Positions 13,104 to 23,856 of a stretch of DNA of 64,000 nucleotides are shown here, piece after piece. The notes under the pieces were generated by a model, which worked only from the letters and a program-made list of their open reading frames with translations, ran no database searches and had not been told where the DNA came from. Positions within the stretch are counted from its first letter, which is position 1, and every line of letters starts with the position of its first letter. Origin of the DNA: Rachicladosporium sp. CCFEE 5018 (Eukaryota > Ascomycota > Dothideomycetes > Cladosporiales > Cladosporiaceae); the NCBI GenBank assembly GCA_002077045.2, contig KZ111172.1, positions 188,838 to 252,837 of the forward strand. The letters run 5' to 3'. Made by a program: the position numbers and the translations under genes.

Positions 13104-15203
13104 ATGGGGCGCAAAAGCATGAGCGAGGCAGAAGACTTCGCGACACATTCGTCTCCCGCTGTAGGGCGTGAGCAAAACAGTATGAAGCCACGGAAACCCA
13201 CGGGCATAGCAAACACCGTCGATAAACGTGACGGCCACGGCAGGAAGACATCCACTTCGCAAGCAAACGAAGCCCTTGATCATGGCCCTGCAGACACACC
13301 ATCGACGGAGCGATCAACGATTTCGTCTACAGCATCCACTGCATCAACATCCGCTTCTTCTACAGCCTCCACTGCGTCAATCGAGGACAGCGACATCAGA
13401 GTGCGCATCGAGAAAGGCGGCGGCGGTATGGAGACTTACGCAGCGTTCAAGGGCGCCAGTAAGACTCCTCCGATTACTCCCGACTCCCTTTCGGAGTTGG
13501 ACATGCCGCGGATTATCAACAATCCGAAATTACGCCACGATGTGAACTTCGATCGTGAATTGCACTTCCGGCCAAATCTCGACGGGTCGAAGGGCAAGGA
13601 GAAGATCAAGGCGGCAGATCAGTACTGGAAGGCGCTGGAGCCGGAGGTCCACCTGATCAACATAGCGAGACGGGCACTCAACGAGACTGACGATCCGAAG
13701 CCGATCAAATACTGGCAGGGCATCATGACTAAAAGCAGAAAGCGATTACGGAGGGTCTTCGAGGTCGTGCGAGATATCCTGAAAACGCTCGTGCCAGACG
13801 CAGACCAATCGCAGATCGAAGATCGGCTAGATGTAGACCTCCTCTTCCAGCAAATCGACAACGGGATGTGTGATCTCGTGGACCTGGCAAACTGGCTCGC
13901 AACGGTGATCAAGAAGCACTGCGCTCCCATGCGCGACAACTCAGTAGACGAGATGCAGAAGGCCATTACAGAAGGCGCTCTCAAAGACGACCAAACAATC
14001 CTGGTTAACGGCCTCCGCCTGCTCCTCCTCCTGCTGGAAAACATGAAGCTGGACGTAGCAAACCACCAAATCCGCGCCATGCGCCCGCTCCTCATCGCAG
14101 ACACGATCACCTTCCAGCAGCGCTACAACGCCCACCGCATCTCAATCGGCAAGCTCGATAAAGAAGAATCGCGCGCTTGGCTGGAGCGCGAGCACCGCAG
14201 ATATCGTCGGGAGGTTCTCAGCGCTACGCCTCTGGACAGCTTAACGCACGCTCTCCTATGGGACCTGATTTTCGCGGACAGCACGACGACACTCAAGCCG
14301 ACTTTTTATCTTGACATCGATCGCCTGCGGACGCTGAGGCTGGAGCTGCATTCGAGTATCTGTCTGCGCATTGTGCTAGATCTGTTCCACGAGCTGTGCG
14401 ATAGAGTCAAGCCGAGTAAGGAGGCTGATGCCACTCTTACCAATCGCGTGGACGATATTGTGGGCGTGCAGGGACTTTGGCTCGATAGCTATCAGAATAT
14501 CGCCGTTGAGCTGGTGCGCAGCATTCAGCAGGTTGAGGTTGAGGATCCGAGTGAGGCACCGGAGCATGAACGAATTGAAACCGCCGAGCGCAGACTACTG
14601 GAAGACCTGCCTACTTCCTCGGAAGCCTTCAATCAGCTCGGCCACGAGACCATGGAGCAGCTCCTGCCTCGGGCTATAGCGAGTATTGACTTGCACTACT
14701 CGCTCTCCGCAGCGGACTTGCAAGAAGCGCTCGTCCCTCCTCTCCCACTCCCGACCTCGACTACCACGGGACTGGGCTACGGCGCAATACTAACGCCTAC
14801 CCCCCCTCCTCAAACGCCCGTGGATCCGGATCTTGACTTGATCAAGAGATTCACGCACATCGTTGTCCTGCACTGGCAAGTCTGGTCCGAGCTCGTGTAC
14901 CTCGCACCGCAGGACGAGGAGCACGAGGATGACGTTGAGCCCGTGAGGCGGCGTGCTCGCGGCAGGATGGCTGGGAGTGAAGTTGGAGACAATGAGGGGA
15001 GCGAGAGGAGCAGCAGCCCGAGTCCGGCGGGGTTTGTGGAATGTGGGCATCATTTGATTCCCAGCTCCGGCACTGTTGGTGCGAGGAGTGATGGTGCTGG
15101 GTGGGTGGGCTCGTCTGACGCGCTGGACGAGCTGTTGAGTCTTGATGGGGAGATGGAAGGGCCGGATTCGCCGGAGGTGAGCAAAGATGCGAATGGGATG
15201 TGA
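13104..15203 (+). CDS. SOK1: T-complex protein 11 (Tcp11)/Sok1 family protein
   Basis: A single exon of 699 codons. The family includes yeast Sok1, a high-copy suppressor of loss of protein kinase A, and animal Tcp11, which is linked to cAMP signalling in sperm; the biochemistry is unclear. The first 110 residues are low-complexity, with short Ser-Thr-Ala repeats (about 70-90). Then comes TPPITPDSLSELDMPRI, a fungal hallmark just before the Tcp11 domain, and a long helical domain from about residue 130 to 600 (e.g. YWQGIMTKSRKRLRRVFE, NGLRLLLLLLENMKLDVANH, RPLLIADTITFQQRY). The C-terminal 80 residues are acidic and disordered. The start chosen is the first ATG of the frame. No intron is needed. 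Confidence 0.9.
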   Translation: MGRKSMSEAEDFATHSSPAVGREQNSMKPRKPTGIANTVDKRDGHGRKTSTSQANEALDHGPADTPSTERSTISSTASTASTSASSTASTASIEDSDIRVRIEKGGGGMETYAAFKGASKTPPITPDSLSELDMPRIINNPKLRHDVNFDRELHFRPNLDGSKGKEKIKAADQYWKALEPEVHLINIARRALNETDDPKPIKYWQGIMTKSRKRLRRVFEVVRDILKTLVPDADQSQIEDRLDVDLLFQQIDNGMCDLVDLANWLATVIKKHCAPMRDNSVDEMQKAITEGALKDDQTILVNGLRLLLLLLENMKLDVANHQIRAMRPLLIADTITFQQRYNAHRISIGKLDKEESRAWLEREHRRYRREVLSATPLDSLTHALLWDLIFADSTTTLKPTFYLDIDRLRTLRLELHSSICLRIVLDLFHELCDRVKPSKEADATLTNRVDDIVGVQGLWLDSYQNIAVELVRSIQQVEVEDPSEAPEHERIETAERRLLEDLPTSSEAFNQLGHETMEQLLPRAIASIDLHYSLSAADLQEALVPPLPLPTSTTTGLGYGAILTPTPPPQTPVDPDLDLIKRFTHIVVLHWQVWSELVYLAPQDEEHEDDVEPVRRRARGRMAGSEVGDNEGSERSSSPSPAGFVECGHHLIPSSGTVGARSDGAGWVGSSDALDELLSLDGEMEGPDSPEVSKDANGM

Positions 15204-16104
15204 GAGGGGCTGCGACATGCTACGTTTTGTTGGTGAAATCCTCTGCTTCACTTCGATCACGACACCGAAAAGGCCGCGATGGCGACCTACCAACGACTTC
15301 TCCCCTCTATCGACTATCTGGCCCGGTACCACCAATCTCGTTTGAATTTCCTTTGTCTTGCTCCTGGCGTTTGGGGCATACGAAGCATGTCAGACTCGGT
15401 AGCGCCGGGGCTGACGCTTGAGCGCCATCGACTTTCGGGCGACATGCTTCTTTTAACATGGGCTTTGGGCGGTAGTGCCTCTATGTTGTGATACCCCCCA
15501 TACTTTTGACAAAGTTCTTACAAGCGATTGGTGTTTGGTGGGTGTGAGCGGGACCACTTGTGTATATATCAAAATGGTGGGATCACGGAAAATCAGCTGC
15601 CTTTGGGGCGGCGGCTTTGGGAGTATGCGCAGCTGCTCTTGGAAAGCGAAGCTGTATTATTGGTAATGCAAGTAATCAGGTAGTTGAGTGTGTACAAATC
15701 TACCTCAACTACTGAGCAGTATCCAAGTCGGAGGGACTGAAAGTGCGGAATACGTGCGTGAGCAGTCGACTGTGATGAGCAGCGAAGCCTGACAGGAACA
15801 CAACGATGGGCTTGACTGCTTCAGCAGGGCACTCTCTCTGTCGTACGCGTGCGTGGGTGCTCTGTTCGCCCACGCTATACTACTCGATTGTATGCAGCGA
15901 GTATAGTGTGTAGGCCAACGTCACAGATTGGTGCTGGGTCCTGGAGTTGTGGTGACGCTTGCAAGACGCAGATGAAATAGATTCGTCACGTTGATCTAGC
16001 TGGTATCATAAAAGACTACCGTAGCAGCCAAGGCCGAGTCCGAAATGAAATCACAAGCCGCCCCAGCAGCCTCCTCAAACCTCTCCACGGTACAGAGATA
16101 CGCG
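15204..16104. other. Convergent intergenic region
   Basis: 900 bp between the 3' ends of the Tcp11-family gene (+) and the bZIP gene (-). It should contain both polyadenylation regions. Nothing coding is supported. Confidence 0.5.
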
Positions 16105-16953
16105 CTATTCCTCCATCTCCGCCTCGGCGTCTTCCTCAGTACCCACGCCATCATCCCTCGTCTCCAGACTCCGCTCGCGCTCAGCAACCTTCCTCACACG
16201 TTCCGCCTCCTCCCTCTGCACCCTGAACATGCGGAACTGCTCCTCCATACCCTTCTTGTCAGACTTCTCCGTGATCAACCCTTTCAACCACTTATTTTCC
16301 ATCTCCAGCTGCTGCACTTTGCCTTCAAGAGAACTGACCTTTTCGGTCATCTCCTTGGTCTGCTTCTCGAGGGCTTGCTCTCGTTGCTTCTTCTTGACGC
16401 GGAAACGGGCCGAGGCAGCAGTGTTTCGTCGTCGTTTGTCTTCTTCGGCAACGTTGCGGGATTGTTCCTCTAGGTCTGCGATGAGGGCTGTGGAGGCTTT
16501 GCGTTTGGAGGCTGGGTGCGAGGCGTGGAAGGCTGCGAGTGTGATTGGGGTGGAAGGGGAGAGGGCCGAGGGTGAGTTGACCATAGACGGAGGGTACGTC
16601 TGAAACTCGGAGAACTGGTAGCTGGGTGCTGTGACAATCTCGTCAGCATATGTTCGTGTCGACTCTCCGGACGTATTTTGTCGCAACCTACCAGCAACAG
16701 CCGCCCCATTAGCCGCAGACGGCAGCGCTGGCGCAGACGCCGCAGCGCTGAAGTCCCCTCCCGTTAAGCCATTCCCGAAAGTTGAAGCATCAAAGTCGAA
16801 GAACTCGGTATTGGTCAAGAAGTCCAGACCATCATTCCCCAAGTCGAAGTCGGCCTGCTGGGCAGCCATCTCCTGCTGCGAAGGGATAGTGTTCAAGTTT
16901 GCCAGGTACTGCGACACATTCGGCGCACGGCGCGCGCCGGCAAAGTTCGACAT
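16105..16953 (-). CDS. metR: bZIP transcription factor MetR/Cys-3 (sulfur regulator)
   Basis: The predicted activator of sulfur assimilation (sulfate permeases, arylsulfatase, Met biosynthesis), homologous to Aspergillus MetR and Neurospora CYS-3. The start at 16953 gives the conserved N-terminus RRAPNVSQYLANLNTIPS, followed by the acidic LTNTEFFDFD motif. A Ser/Pro-rich middle leads to the bZIP: EEDKRRRNTAASARFRVKKK (the basic region, with NTAASARFR contacting DNA), then a leucine zipper and the KWLKGLI segment. One intron, 16691-16629 (63 bp), has a GTAGGT donor, TGCTGAC branch site and CACAG acceptor. It is a multiple of three and contains no stop, so the protein is 261 aa spliced or 282 aa unspliced. 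An upstream in-frame ATG at 16980 is less likely. In relatives, sulfur status controls it post-translationally by SCF-mediated turnover. Confidence 0.93.
   Translation of the reverse strand: MSNFAGARRAPNVSQYLANLNTIPSQQEMAAQQADFDLGNDGLDFLTNTEFFDFDASTFGNGLTGGDFSAAASAPALPSAANGAAVAGRLRQNTSGESTRTYADEIVTAPSYQFSEFQTYPPSMVNSPSALSPSTPITLAAFHASHPASKRKASTALIADLEEQSRNVAEEDKRRRNTAASARFRVKKKQREQALEKQTKEMTEKVSSLEGKVQQLEMENKWLKGLITEKSDKKGMEEQFRMFRVQREEAERVRKVAERERSLETRDDGVGTEEDAEAEMEE
16629..16691 (-). other. Frame-preserving, stop-free intron in metR
   Basis: 63 bp with full splice signals (GTAGGT ... GCTGAC ... CACAG) inside an otherwise open frame. Retention would add 21 residues between the acidic N-terminus and the bZIP without truncation. 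Confidence 0.75.
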
Positions 16954-18628
16954 GCTCGAGGTCTTGCTGTGAAGCCACACGGGCAGGAGCGCAAAGCCGC
17001 TATGCGATTAACGATGCTGTTGTCGAGTCCTGTGAGGTCGAGTCCGATGAGAGATGACGCTTTGAAAGCCGGGGTCGGATGGCTTTGTTTCGTCGGCCGT
17101 ACGGCGTGGTGGCGGTCCCACAATGAGTTGTCCAACAAAGGCCAGCCTATGCCTCCAGAGTCCTCCTCGTCGCAGGCACCAAATGCACTGCTGTCAGTCA
17201 ATGGGTGATGCGAGGAGCGGAGACGGAAGGCTTTGCAGCGCACAGATGACAAAGCCGTGCGTGCGATCGTCGAAAGTGTGGTGGAGTTTGAGATGAGTGG
17301 GTGGACGCACCCCCACTCCGGCCTCGGCGAGTGATTACATTTGGCCGCGCCTTCCAACCGAGGAGCACAGCGGGAGAATTGGATTGCAGCAAACGGGTGG
17401 GGGCTTGACATGTGTGAATGAGCTATGTGCATGCGAGTGCGTGATACTGAGGCGCAAGCCGTGATGTCAGGCATCATTCTGTTGCTGTGCTACATGTACA
17501 CTGGGATGCTTGGTTTTACAAGCTGGCTATACATATGGAAGCGGCATCTTCGTGCGGCATTGACTCGACAGTATCTGATCAAGCATAGGCAAGCGGCGCG
17601 AACACTCGTGCTGAAAAACTTCTGCTCATGTCTCGGTCCGTTGGTAGACGCTGGCCTAAACGCAGGTAGCACGCAATACCTGCTATACCCACCTTCACGC
17701 CATGGTCATGCGCCCCAGCCCAGCAGGTTGGGATCGTTCTTGACTATGTTATCGCAATCTTGCGAGACAGCCCGCGGGATCCTCTACTCGTAATCGTCTG
17801 CGATACCATGCGGATGTTTGAGATCATGGTGCATTACTATGAGAGCTTCATTACTGCCTCCGAACAACGCAATCAGGCTGGTCTCCTCCCGGGACACATT
17901 GGTGCCTCCCGCTCCACGGATTGCCGTCGCCCCGTCAATGTTGGCTCCTTGCGATTGACTTCGCCAACGTCGCCGAGCTGCTTAAGAAGACTGGGGTCAG
18001 GGTTGGCGTGAGCGGCTTTGGCAAACATGCAGGGTCGCGATGTATCTCACAGGCCTAGGATGGCGGACACTCCGCATCCGGAGTGCTTATCCAGTACCCC
18101 AAGTCTATAGGAGCGCACATTGAGGCTCGGGCGAAGCGCGGCGATCGCTCTCCACGTGCTTTTCGTAAGGCTGCGAGATATGGTGACTAATTTCCAATCC
18201 TCGTGGGACTTAAGCTGCCGGTCTCGCAAAGGCATGAGTCGTAGAGGCACGACTACTCAGATCAATGATCCTGGCCTGGATCGGATTGCGTGGCTACCGT
18301 GGCAAGCAACACGTCAGCAACAGTCTCTCATGCTCTGTCATGCCTGGTCGTGGTACACACATTCAGTAGAGAGCAGAGTGAAAGGCGTACGTCGCAGACG
18401 CACGTGCTGATTGCCCGGCTGCGCTGCTATCAACGATCTGCCCATTCGCCGTGGGAAGCATGGCACAGATGATAACCAGAACGTAGAGCAGGAGCTTTGT
18501 GACGATGTGCATCTCAAAGTAAAGGTAGGACCACCGGAGACATGCTGACCATGGCAATGATGAATTCGGGAAGGTGACGGAGGCCAGATTGGCAGCCTAC
18601 ACTTGGTCATGATGGCAAGGTAGGACCC
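16954..18628. other. Intergenic region upstream of metR
   Basis: 1.67 kb. It should contain the metR promoter and leader. The open frames on both strands are short and show no family features, apart from a possible small secreted peptide at 18363-18512 (listed separately). Confidence 0.45.
18363..18512 (-). CDS. Possible small secreted peptide
   Basis: A 49-residue frame whose first 24 residues look like a signal peptide (Met, basic residue, then LLLYVLVIICAML, then small residues before IVDSS). The mature part would be only about 25 residues with no Cys. An intron extending it could not be fitted convincingly. No homolog is recognised. It may be chance hydrophobicity. Confidence 0.22.
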   Translation of the reverse strand: MHIVTKLLLYVLVIICAMLPTANGQIVDSSAAGQSARASATYAFHSALY

Positions 18629-18826
18629 TCATCCATCGCTGCGTGTCTTCGCGATCTGTCTCTGTCGCTGCGCGTTCATCCGAGCAGCGTTGATAGACGA
18701 CCGGGTGTAGAAGAAGAGGATGCAAGCCATTGTAAAAGCCGCTGCTGGGGCTGCAAGGGTCCGAGAATTTACACGACGTGGCAGCTTGCCCATCGACGGC
18801 CGTGAGGTGGAAGCAGCGGCACCCAT
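18629..18826 (-). CDS. Small single-pass membrane protein, uncharacterised fungal type
   Basis: 65 residues. The start at 18826 is preferred over upstream start codons because MGAAAS is a plausible N-terminus and matches, from memory, small ascomycete proteins of this layout. After a basic stretch comes one hydrophobic segment (about residues 28-42, AAPAAAFTMACILFFYTR), followed by a positively charged helix rich in Ala, Arg and Gln (SSINAARMNAQRQRQ). The orientation suggests a cytosolic C-terminus. Gly2 could be myristoylated. The function is unknown; a further 3' exon cannot be excluded. Confidence 0.5.
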   Translation of the reverse strand: MGAAASTSRPSMGKLPRRVNSRTLAAPAAAFTMACILFFYTRSSINAARMNAQRQRQIAKTRSDG

Positions 18827-19532
18827 GATAAGGTGAGCGCTTCCAATGTACAATGTGGTTCGAAGATCGGTGCCTAAGGGGTCTGGTGGTACGATCAATC
18901 TTCGTGGAAGCTGGCTGATTACTTGAGCGCTTCGAGCACGGTCATTGCAGCATCGTAGCACGGCTCAATGCAGTGCGCACGCTGTACGTCAGTCGTTCAT
19001 GTGTAGCAGATTTGCTTCTTCGCTCCTGACCGGCTCCTCTGTCCTATCCCTCAAACGTGCAATGATTCCATGCATATCCTCACAATACATACATGCACCC
19101 CAGAAGCCCGTTTTGCTAGTCCTCGGCCAAGTGCAGTCTTAGTTGCGGCGCTCCCGTTCCGTGCCGCGGATAGCGCGCATCGAACGGCTCTGGGCAACGG
19201 CGAGGGAGGAGGCAGAACTTCAGGGCGCCCTCCTTCCACTCAGCCCCCCAAACGCGAGAGAGGAAGCGTATGCGCACGTGTCTATCACACACTCTCACAC
19301 AGCTGCCTGCATGGGACATACTGCTCTCCCTTGCTCGCTATTGTTCTGAATCGGCTTCACTGCACTGGACTGTGAGCGAAGGGGCTTGACTGACTCCTTG
19401 CTCACCGCGACACCGCCGATCTTCGACTCCTGCACTCTGGGCTCCGCTACACTTCCGCCGTGTGTTGCATAGCCTCACCTCCCACTGCACTAGCATTATA
19501 TCCTCCCCACCTCACCTGGACCGGACGACAGC
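18827..19532. promoter_or_regulatory. Divergent promoter region between small membrane protein and casein kinase I
   Basis: About 700 bp between divergent starts. The 250 bp before the kinase start contain C/T-rich tracts and CACA repeats (about 19280-19320), typical of a fungal promoter and leader. No specific site is assigned. Confidence 0.45.
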
Positions 19533-21085
19533 ATGGCCTCCAGCAGTAGTAACGTCGTGGGCGTGCATTACCGCGTCGGCAAAAAGATCGGCGAGGGCAG
19601 CTTCGGCGTTATCTTCGAAGGAACCAACCTCCTGAACAACACCCAGGTCGCTATCAAGTTCGAGCCAAGGAAGAGCGACGCGCCGCAGTTGAGGGATGAG
19701 TACAGGACGTATAAGATCTTGGTTGGGTGTCGTGAGTTTTACCCCTTCCAAACTGTGTGATGTATTCGCGGTGTGTCGGAGTGAGTGGCAAGCGATGGCA
19801 GATGTGGCAGCAATACTGCCGTGGACGTGACGGCGTTGCCCAGGAGGCCAGCGGTACGGATGTCTAAAGCAACATGAGCTGACCCAAAACTTATTCAACA
19901 GCCGGCATACCCAATGTCTATTACTTCGGCCAAGAAGGCCTACACAACATTCTTGTCATTGATCTACTAGGACCATCACTCGAAGACCTGTTCGATCACT
20001 GCAACAGGCGATTCAGCACCAAGACCGTTGTCATGGTCGCCAAGCAAATGCTCTCGCGTGTGCAGACGATCCACGAGAAGAACCTCATCTACCGCGACAT
20101 CAAGCCAGATAACTTCCTGATCGGCCGGCCCAACAGCAAAAGTCAAAATGTTATCCACGTGGTCGACTTTGGCATGGCGAAGCAGTATCGGGATCCCAAG
20201 ACCAAGCAGCACATTCCCTACAGGGAGCGGAAGTCACTCTCTGGTACTGCAAGATACATGAGTATCAACACACATCTCGGGCGCGAGCAATCAAGGCGGG
20301 ACGATCTCGAGGCACTCGGTCATGTGTTCATGTACTTCCTCCGCGGAGGACTGCCATGGCAAGGCCTTAAGGCGGCGACGAATAAGCAGAAGTACGAGAA
20401 GATCGGCGAGAAGAAGCAGACAACACCCATCAAGGATTTGTGCGAGACCTTCCCAGAAGAGTTCAACAAGTATCTCTCCTACGTCCGCAACCTCGGTTTC
20501 GAGGACACTCCCGACTACGACTACCTCCGCGACCTCTTCACGCAAGCATTGAAGACCACCGGCGAAGTCGAAGATGGCGAGTATGACTGGATGAAGCTCA
20601 ACAACGGCAAAGGCTGGGACGTTCCCCGCTCGAATCGCGACGAGCGAGCCCACGCTTCGGCCGTCGACATCGGTCGACAAACCCGCGGAGATGGCCACCG
20701 GAACTCAAAGGCGGCCATCCCTGAAGGACGGCTACAGGATCCTCTCCCTAAGCCAGGCGCCTCCCGCGCCCCGCCACAGACCGCCGCTGCCCGAGCAATT
20801 CAAGGCGGCCGTCGCCAACACAACTCCACCGATTTGAACGGAAAGCGAGGGTCGCAGCTCGAGCCGCCTGAGCAAGGTAGCACCACCGCTCAGTTTGCGA
20901 CTAGCACCCCCAACCTTGCCAGTGGCGGAGGTGCCAACAATGGGCGAATAAGCAGTCAAGGCGCGCCGCCTCGAAGCAGTCAGCCCATGGCTGCGCAACG
21001 TCAACAAGCTGTGCAGCCACCTGCTGAGCAACAAGGAGGAGGAGGCTTCATGGCGAAGCTTGGAAAATTGCTGTGTTGCGGGTAG
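19533..21085 (+). CDS. ckiA: Casein kinase I, membrane-anchored Yck1/2 (CkiA) type
   Basis: Two exons, 19533-19731 and 19902-21085 (460 aa), with a 170-bp intron. A Ser/Thr kinase that in fungi acts at the plasma membrane in polarity, endocytosis and transporter turnover. The kinase domain starts almost at the N-terminus: glycine loop GEGSFGVIFEG (20-30), catalytic Lys42, YRDIKPDNF (Asp132), DFG (155-157), the CK1-specific SLSGTARYMSINTHLG, and EQSRRDDLEALGHVFMYF. The C-terminal 150 residues are Gln/Pro/Gly-rich. The protein ends MAKLGKLLCCG, a Cys pair at the extreme end that matches the palmitoylated C-terminus of Yck1/2 rather than nuclear Hrr25-type kinases. All catalytic residues are present. 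Confidence 0.96.
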
Positions 21086-21865
21086 TGCTAGCGGCGCAGG
21101 GATGACGGAACGGCGGACAAAAGATGTCGCAATACTGATCTGGTGCTAGAGTGCTGTCGCTTCCGCAGTCCTGTCTTGACCGATGCGGGACAAGACTCGG
21201 CCAACTATGTGCGACTGTCTCCCATGTTTCGGCCGCCTCCACCACCTTGGAACGGCAATGGGCTGGCGGCTTGTTGTCCTCCTGGAGGGCATGCGCTTGC
21301 GCGGAGGCAAGCGGATCAAGAACGCACGCATCGTCAACAAAGATCGTCTGGGCGTACGGGGCGGTTGGAGAAGGGGCCAGCTGTGTCTTCGATCCCTTTG
21401 GCACATCTCCCTCCGCATAGAATTGCGACCGATACTTCGCGGACGAGTCCTGCGGCACATACATCACATCACCACTAATCATTCTCGGGCTGTACAGCGA
21501 CGGCGTTTCTCGGCGTAGCTTTCTTTTCTGGACGTTCGCAACATGGAGCGAAGCGAGCGATGTATGCGAGGCGTTATTTCGGTGTATCAGAGGGTGTACC
21601 GTAGAGTGCACGAGAGGAGGGATCTTGGGAGGGACAGGCAATAATTGTAGAAGTTAAATGCAGAGCATCAAAATCCGATGAAATCGCTTCATGACAATCT
21701 TGCATGCCTGCTATGTTGAGTGAGCACGATGGTGGATCAACGTCACTCCAAGGATTTCTGGAGCTAGCACGAGAGGCACTTTCACATGCCACCAATGCTT
21801 CCATTCGTGCATGATCTTGCTTTTACCTATTCAAACCAACGACTTCCCAGTCAACAACCTTCGCC
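21086..21865. other. Intergenic region upstream of CIA1
   Basis: 780 bp between two genes on the same strand: the kinase 3' end and the CIA1 promoter. Open frames in several frames are mutually overlapping and featureless. Confidence 0.5.
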
Positions 21866-23248
21866 ATGCCCTCCATTCAACCCCTCTGTACCCTCACCCC
21901 TCCCTCCGCCTCCCGCCTCTGGTCCTCCCATCCCCACCCCACCCTCCCCCTCATCGCAACAGCATCTTCGGACAAAACCGTCCGGCTCTACTCTCTCGTT
22001 TCCCTGAATCTCGAATCGACTATCACAGGCGGCCATAAGCGATCCATAAGATCCTGTGCATGGAAACCCAGCTCAGGCGTGAAGAGTGGAGAGTCAGTAC
22101 TCGCGACGGGCAGTTTCGATGCGAGTTGCGGAGTCTGGAGACGATGGGAGTCCAAAGGCGGGATTGGGAGAGGATTGAAGGGTATAGAGAAGGGAAAGGG
22201 GACGGAATGGGAGGGACTAGGTGCCGAGGGAGCGCCGGAAGAGGATGAGCGGGACTTCACGCGCGGCCTAGCCGGCGGCGCGGAGGAGGAGGATGAAGAC
22301 GAAGACGAGTGGCGCTTCGCTGTCATACTAGATGGCCATGATTCCGAAATCAAGAGTCTAGCGTTCTCGCCCACGGCGCCGTTACTGGCTACTTGTAGCC
22401 GGGATAAGAGCGTCTGGATCTGGGAGGAGCTGGAGGACGATAATTTCGAGACTGTGGCTGTGCTGCAGGAGCATGATGGGGACGTCAAATGTGTGGCGTG
22501 GAGTCCGGTGGAGGAGCTACTGGTTAGTGGGAGTTATGATAACGCTATACGGGTGTGGAGGGAGGATGTGGATGATTGGGCTTGCTGTGGCTTGCTAGAA
22601 GGGCACGGGGGGACGGTGTGGTGGGTTGAGTTTGAGGGGGCTGAACGCTTTGGAAAGATCGGGACTCGAGCCGCGGACAGTCTGAACGCAGACCAGCAGA
22701 CCCTACTGGAGCAGCGCAAGAGAGCTGGTCCACGGATCATCAGCTGCTCCGATGATTTGACGATACGGATATGGAGGAGGGTGCCCAAGGAGGTCAAAGA
22801 GCAGCCTACAGGGCAGGGCAAGATGCCTAGTATTTGGAAGAACCGGGATTTTGAAGAGGAGTGGGTGCAGGAGTGTATACTGCCGAAGGCGCATGAGAGG
22901 GCTGTGTATGCTGTGAGTTGGAGCCGGAAGACCGGGCGGGTGGTGAGTACGGGGAGTGATGGGAAGGTTGTGGTTTATGAGGAGAGGTGGAGGAACGGCG
23001 GAAGCGATGTTGTGATGAGTGATGCTCACGCGGCATTTGAGAACGTTGAGGGGAAGCACGAGGCGACGGGATCGTTGACTGAGTGGGTGGTTCTCGCTGA
23101 GTTGGAGAACGCGCACGATGTTTTCGAGGTGAATCACGTGGTCTGGGCGCCACGGGCAGATAAGGAAAAGGCGAGTGAGGATGAGGAAGTGATAGTGACT
23201 ACTGGTGACGATGGAGAAGTGAAGGTCTGGCTACTCAATGATGATTGA
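21866..23248 (+). CDS. CIA1: Cytosolic iron-sulfur protein assembly protein Cia1 (WD40)
   Basis: A single exon of 460 aa. Cia1 is the beta-propeller scaffold of the CIA targeting complex (with Cia2 and Met18), handing Fe-S clusters to cytosolic and nuclear apoproteins. Successive WD repeats are visible: SHPHPTLPLIATASSDKTVR, HKRSIRSCAWKP, DGHDSEIKSLAFSPTAPLLA, HDGDVKCVAWSPVEELLVSG, LEGHGGTVWWVEF, ISCSDDLTIRIWRR, HERAVYAVSWS and VVTTGDDGEVKVWLL at the C-terminus, giving the seven blades of the family. Acidic insertions between blades (for example near residues 125-148) lengthen it beyond the yeast protein (about 330 aa), as is common in filamentous fungi. The start is the first ATG and directly precedes the conserved first strand. 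Confidence 0.93.
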   Translation: MPSIQPLCTLTPPSASRLWSSHPHPTLPLIATASSDKTVRLYSLVSLNLESTITGGHKRSIRSCAWKPSSGVKSGESVLATGSFDASCGVWRRWESKGGIGRGLKGIEKGKGTEWEGLGAEGAPEEDERDFTRGLAGGAEEEDEDEDEWRFAVILDGHDSEIKSLAFSPTAPLLATCSRDKSVWIWEELEDDNFETVAVLQEHDGDVKCVAWSPVEELLVSGSYDNAIRVWREDVDDWACCGLLEGHGGTVWWVEFEGAERFGKIGTRAADSLNADQQTLLEQRKRAGPRIISCSDDLTIRIWRRVPKEVKEQPTGQGKMPSIWKNRDFEEEWVQECILPKAHERAVYAVSWSRKTGRVVSTGSDGKVVVYEERWRNGGSDVVMSDAHAAFENVEGKHEATGSLTEWVVLAELENAHDVFEVNHVVWAPRADKEKASEDEEVIVTTGDDGEVKVWLLNDD

Positions 23249-23856
23249 GAAGCTGAGCAGCCATGACAGCTGGTGTATCTGGTGAAGCTGTCTCGATATG
23301 CGCTGTCGTGACTCACCATGGCGCAGCGACATCTTTGCGCCTTCGCTGCACTGGATGGAAACGGGTGCGTGAAGCGCGACTGATTGACGACTCTCTCCAA
23401 GGGCTCTGTACTGCTCGCTCAGCGCATGACGCACCCAAGACGATTATGAGCAGGGCTGAAAACTGATGGACATGCTTTGTAGCTCGTCCGAATGCCAACC
23501 TGAGGCATCGAACGGCGCCGATGAAGGCAGCTGTATCCTACGTTGGCAGCCTGGGGAGATCGTTGACCTTGGCGGTCCCTAGGCGCGATCAGGCAGGAGA
23601 ACAAAGACTCGACAGTTCTCATCGATTGTCGCCGCGTATGTGGCGTTATCGTCAAAGAATGCACAAACATAAACTGCGTTGGGATTCCGTAGTCAAGTGG
23701 ACTGGGTCGAGTTGAGACTTCGCGGAATGTAGATAGATGTACACTGAAGAGTGCTCACTCTGTGCTGTGACGACTTCTCAGGAGCACAAACGTGCTTTGG
23801 ACGAGAAGCGAGGTCGATCACACGTAGCTCACGAGTCGTGTTGAGTGATCCTATTC
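23249..23856. other. Convergent intergenic region
   Basis: About 600 bp between the 3' ends of CIA1 (+) and the AhpD-like gene (-). No gene is supported. Confidence 0.5.

Noticed and set aside
22703..23137. Long minus-strand frames opposite CIA1 and similar frames opposite PCT1, Tcp11 and the PP2C tail
   Set aside because: They are shadows of strongly conserved sense genes, with composition dictated by the sense codons.
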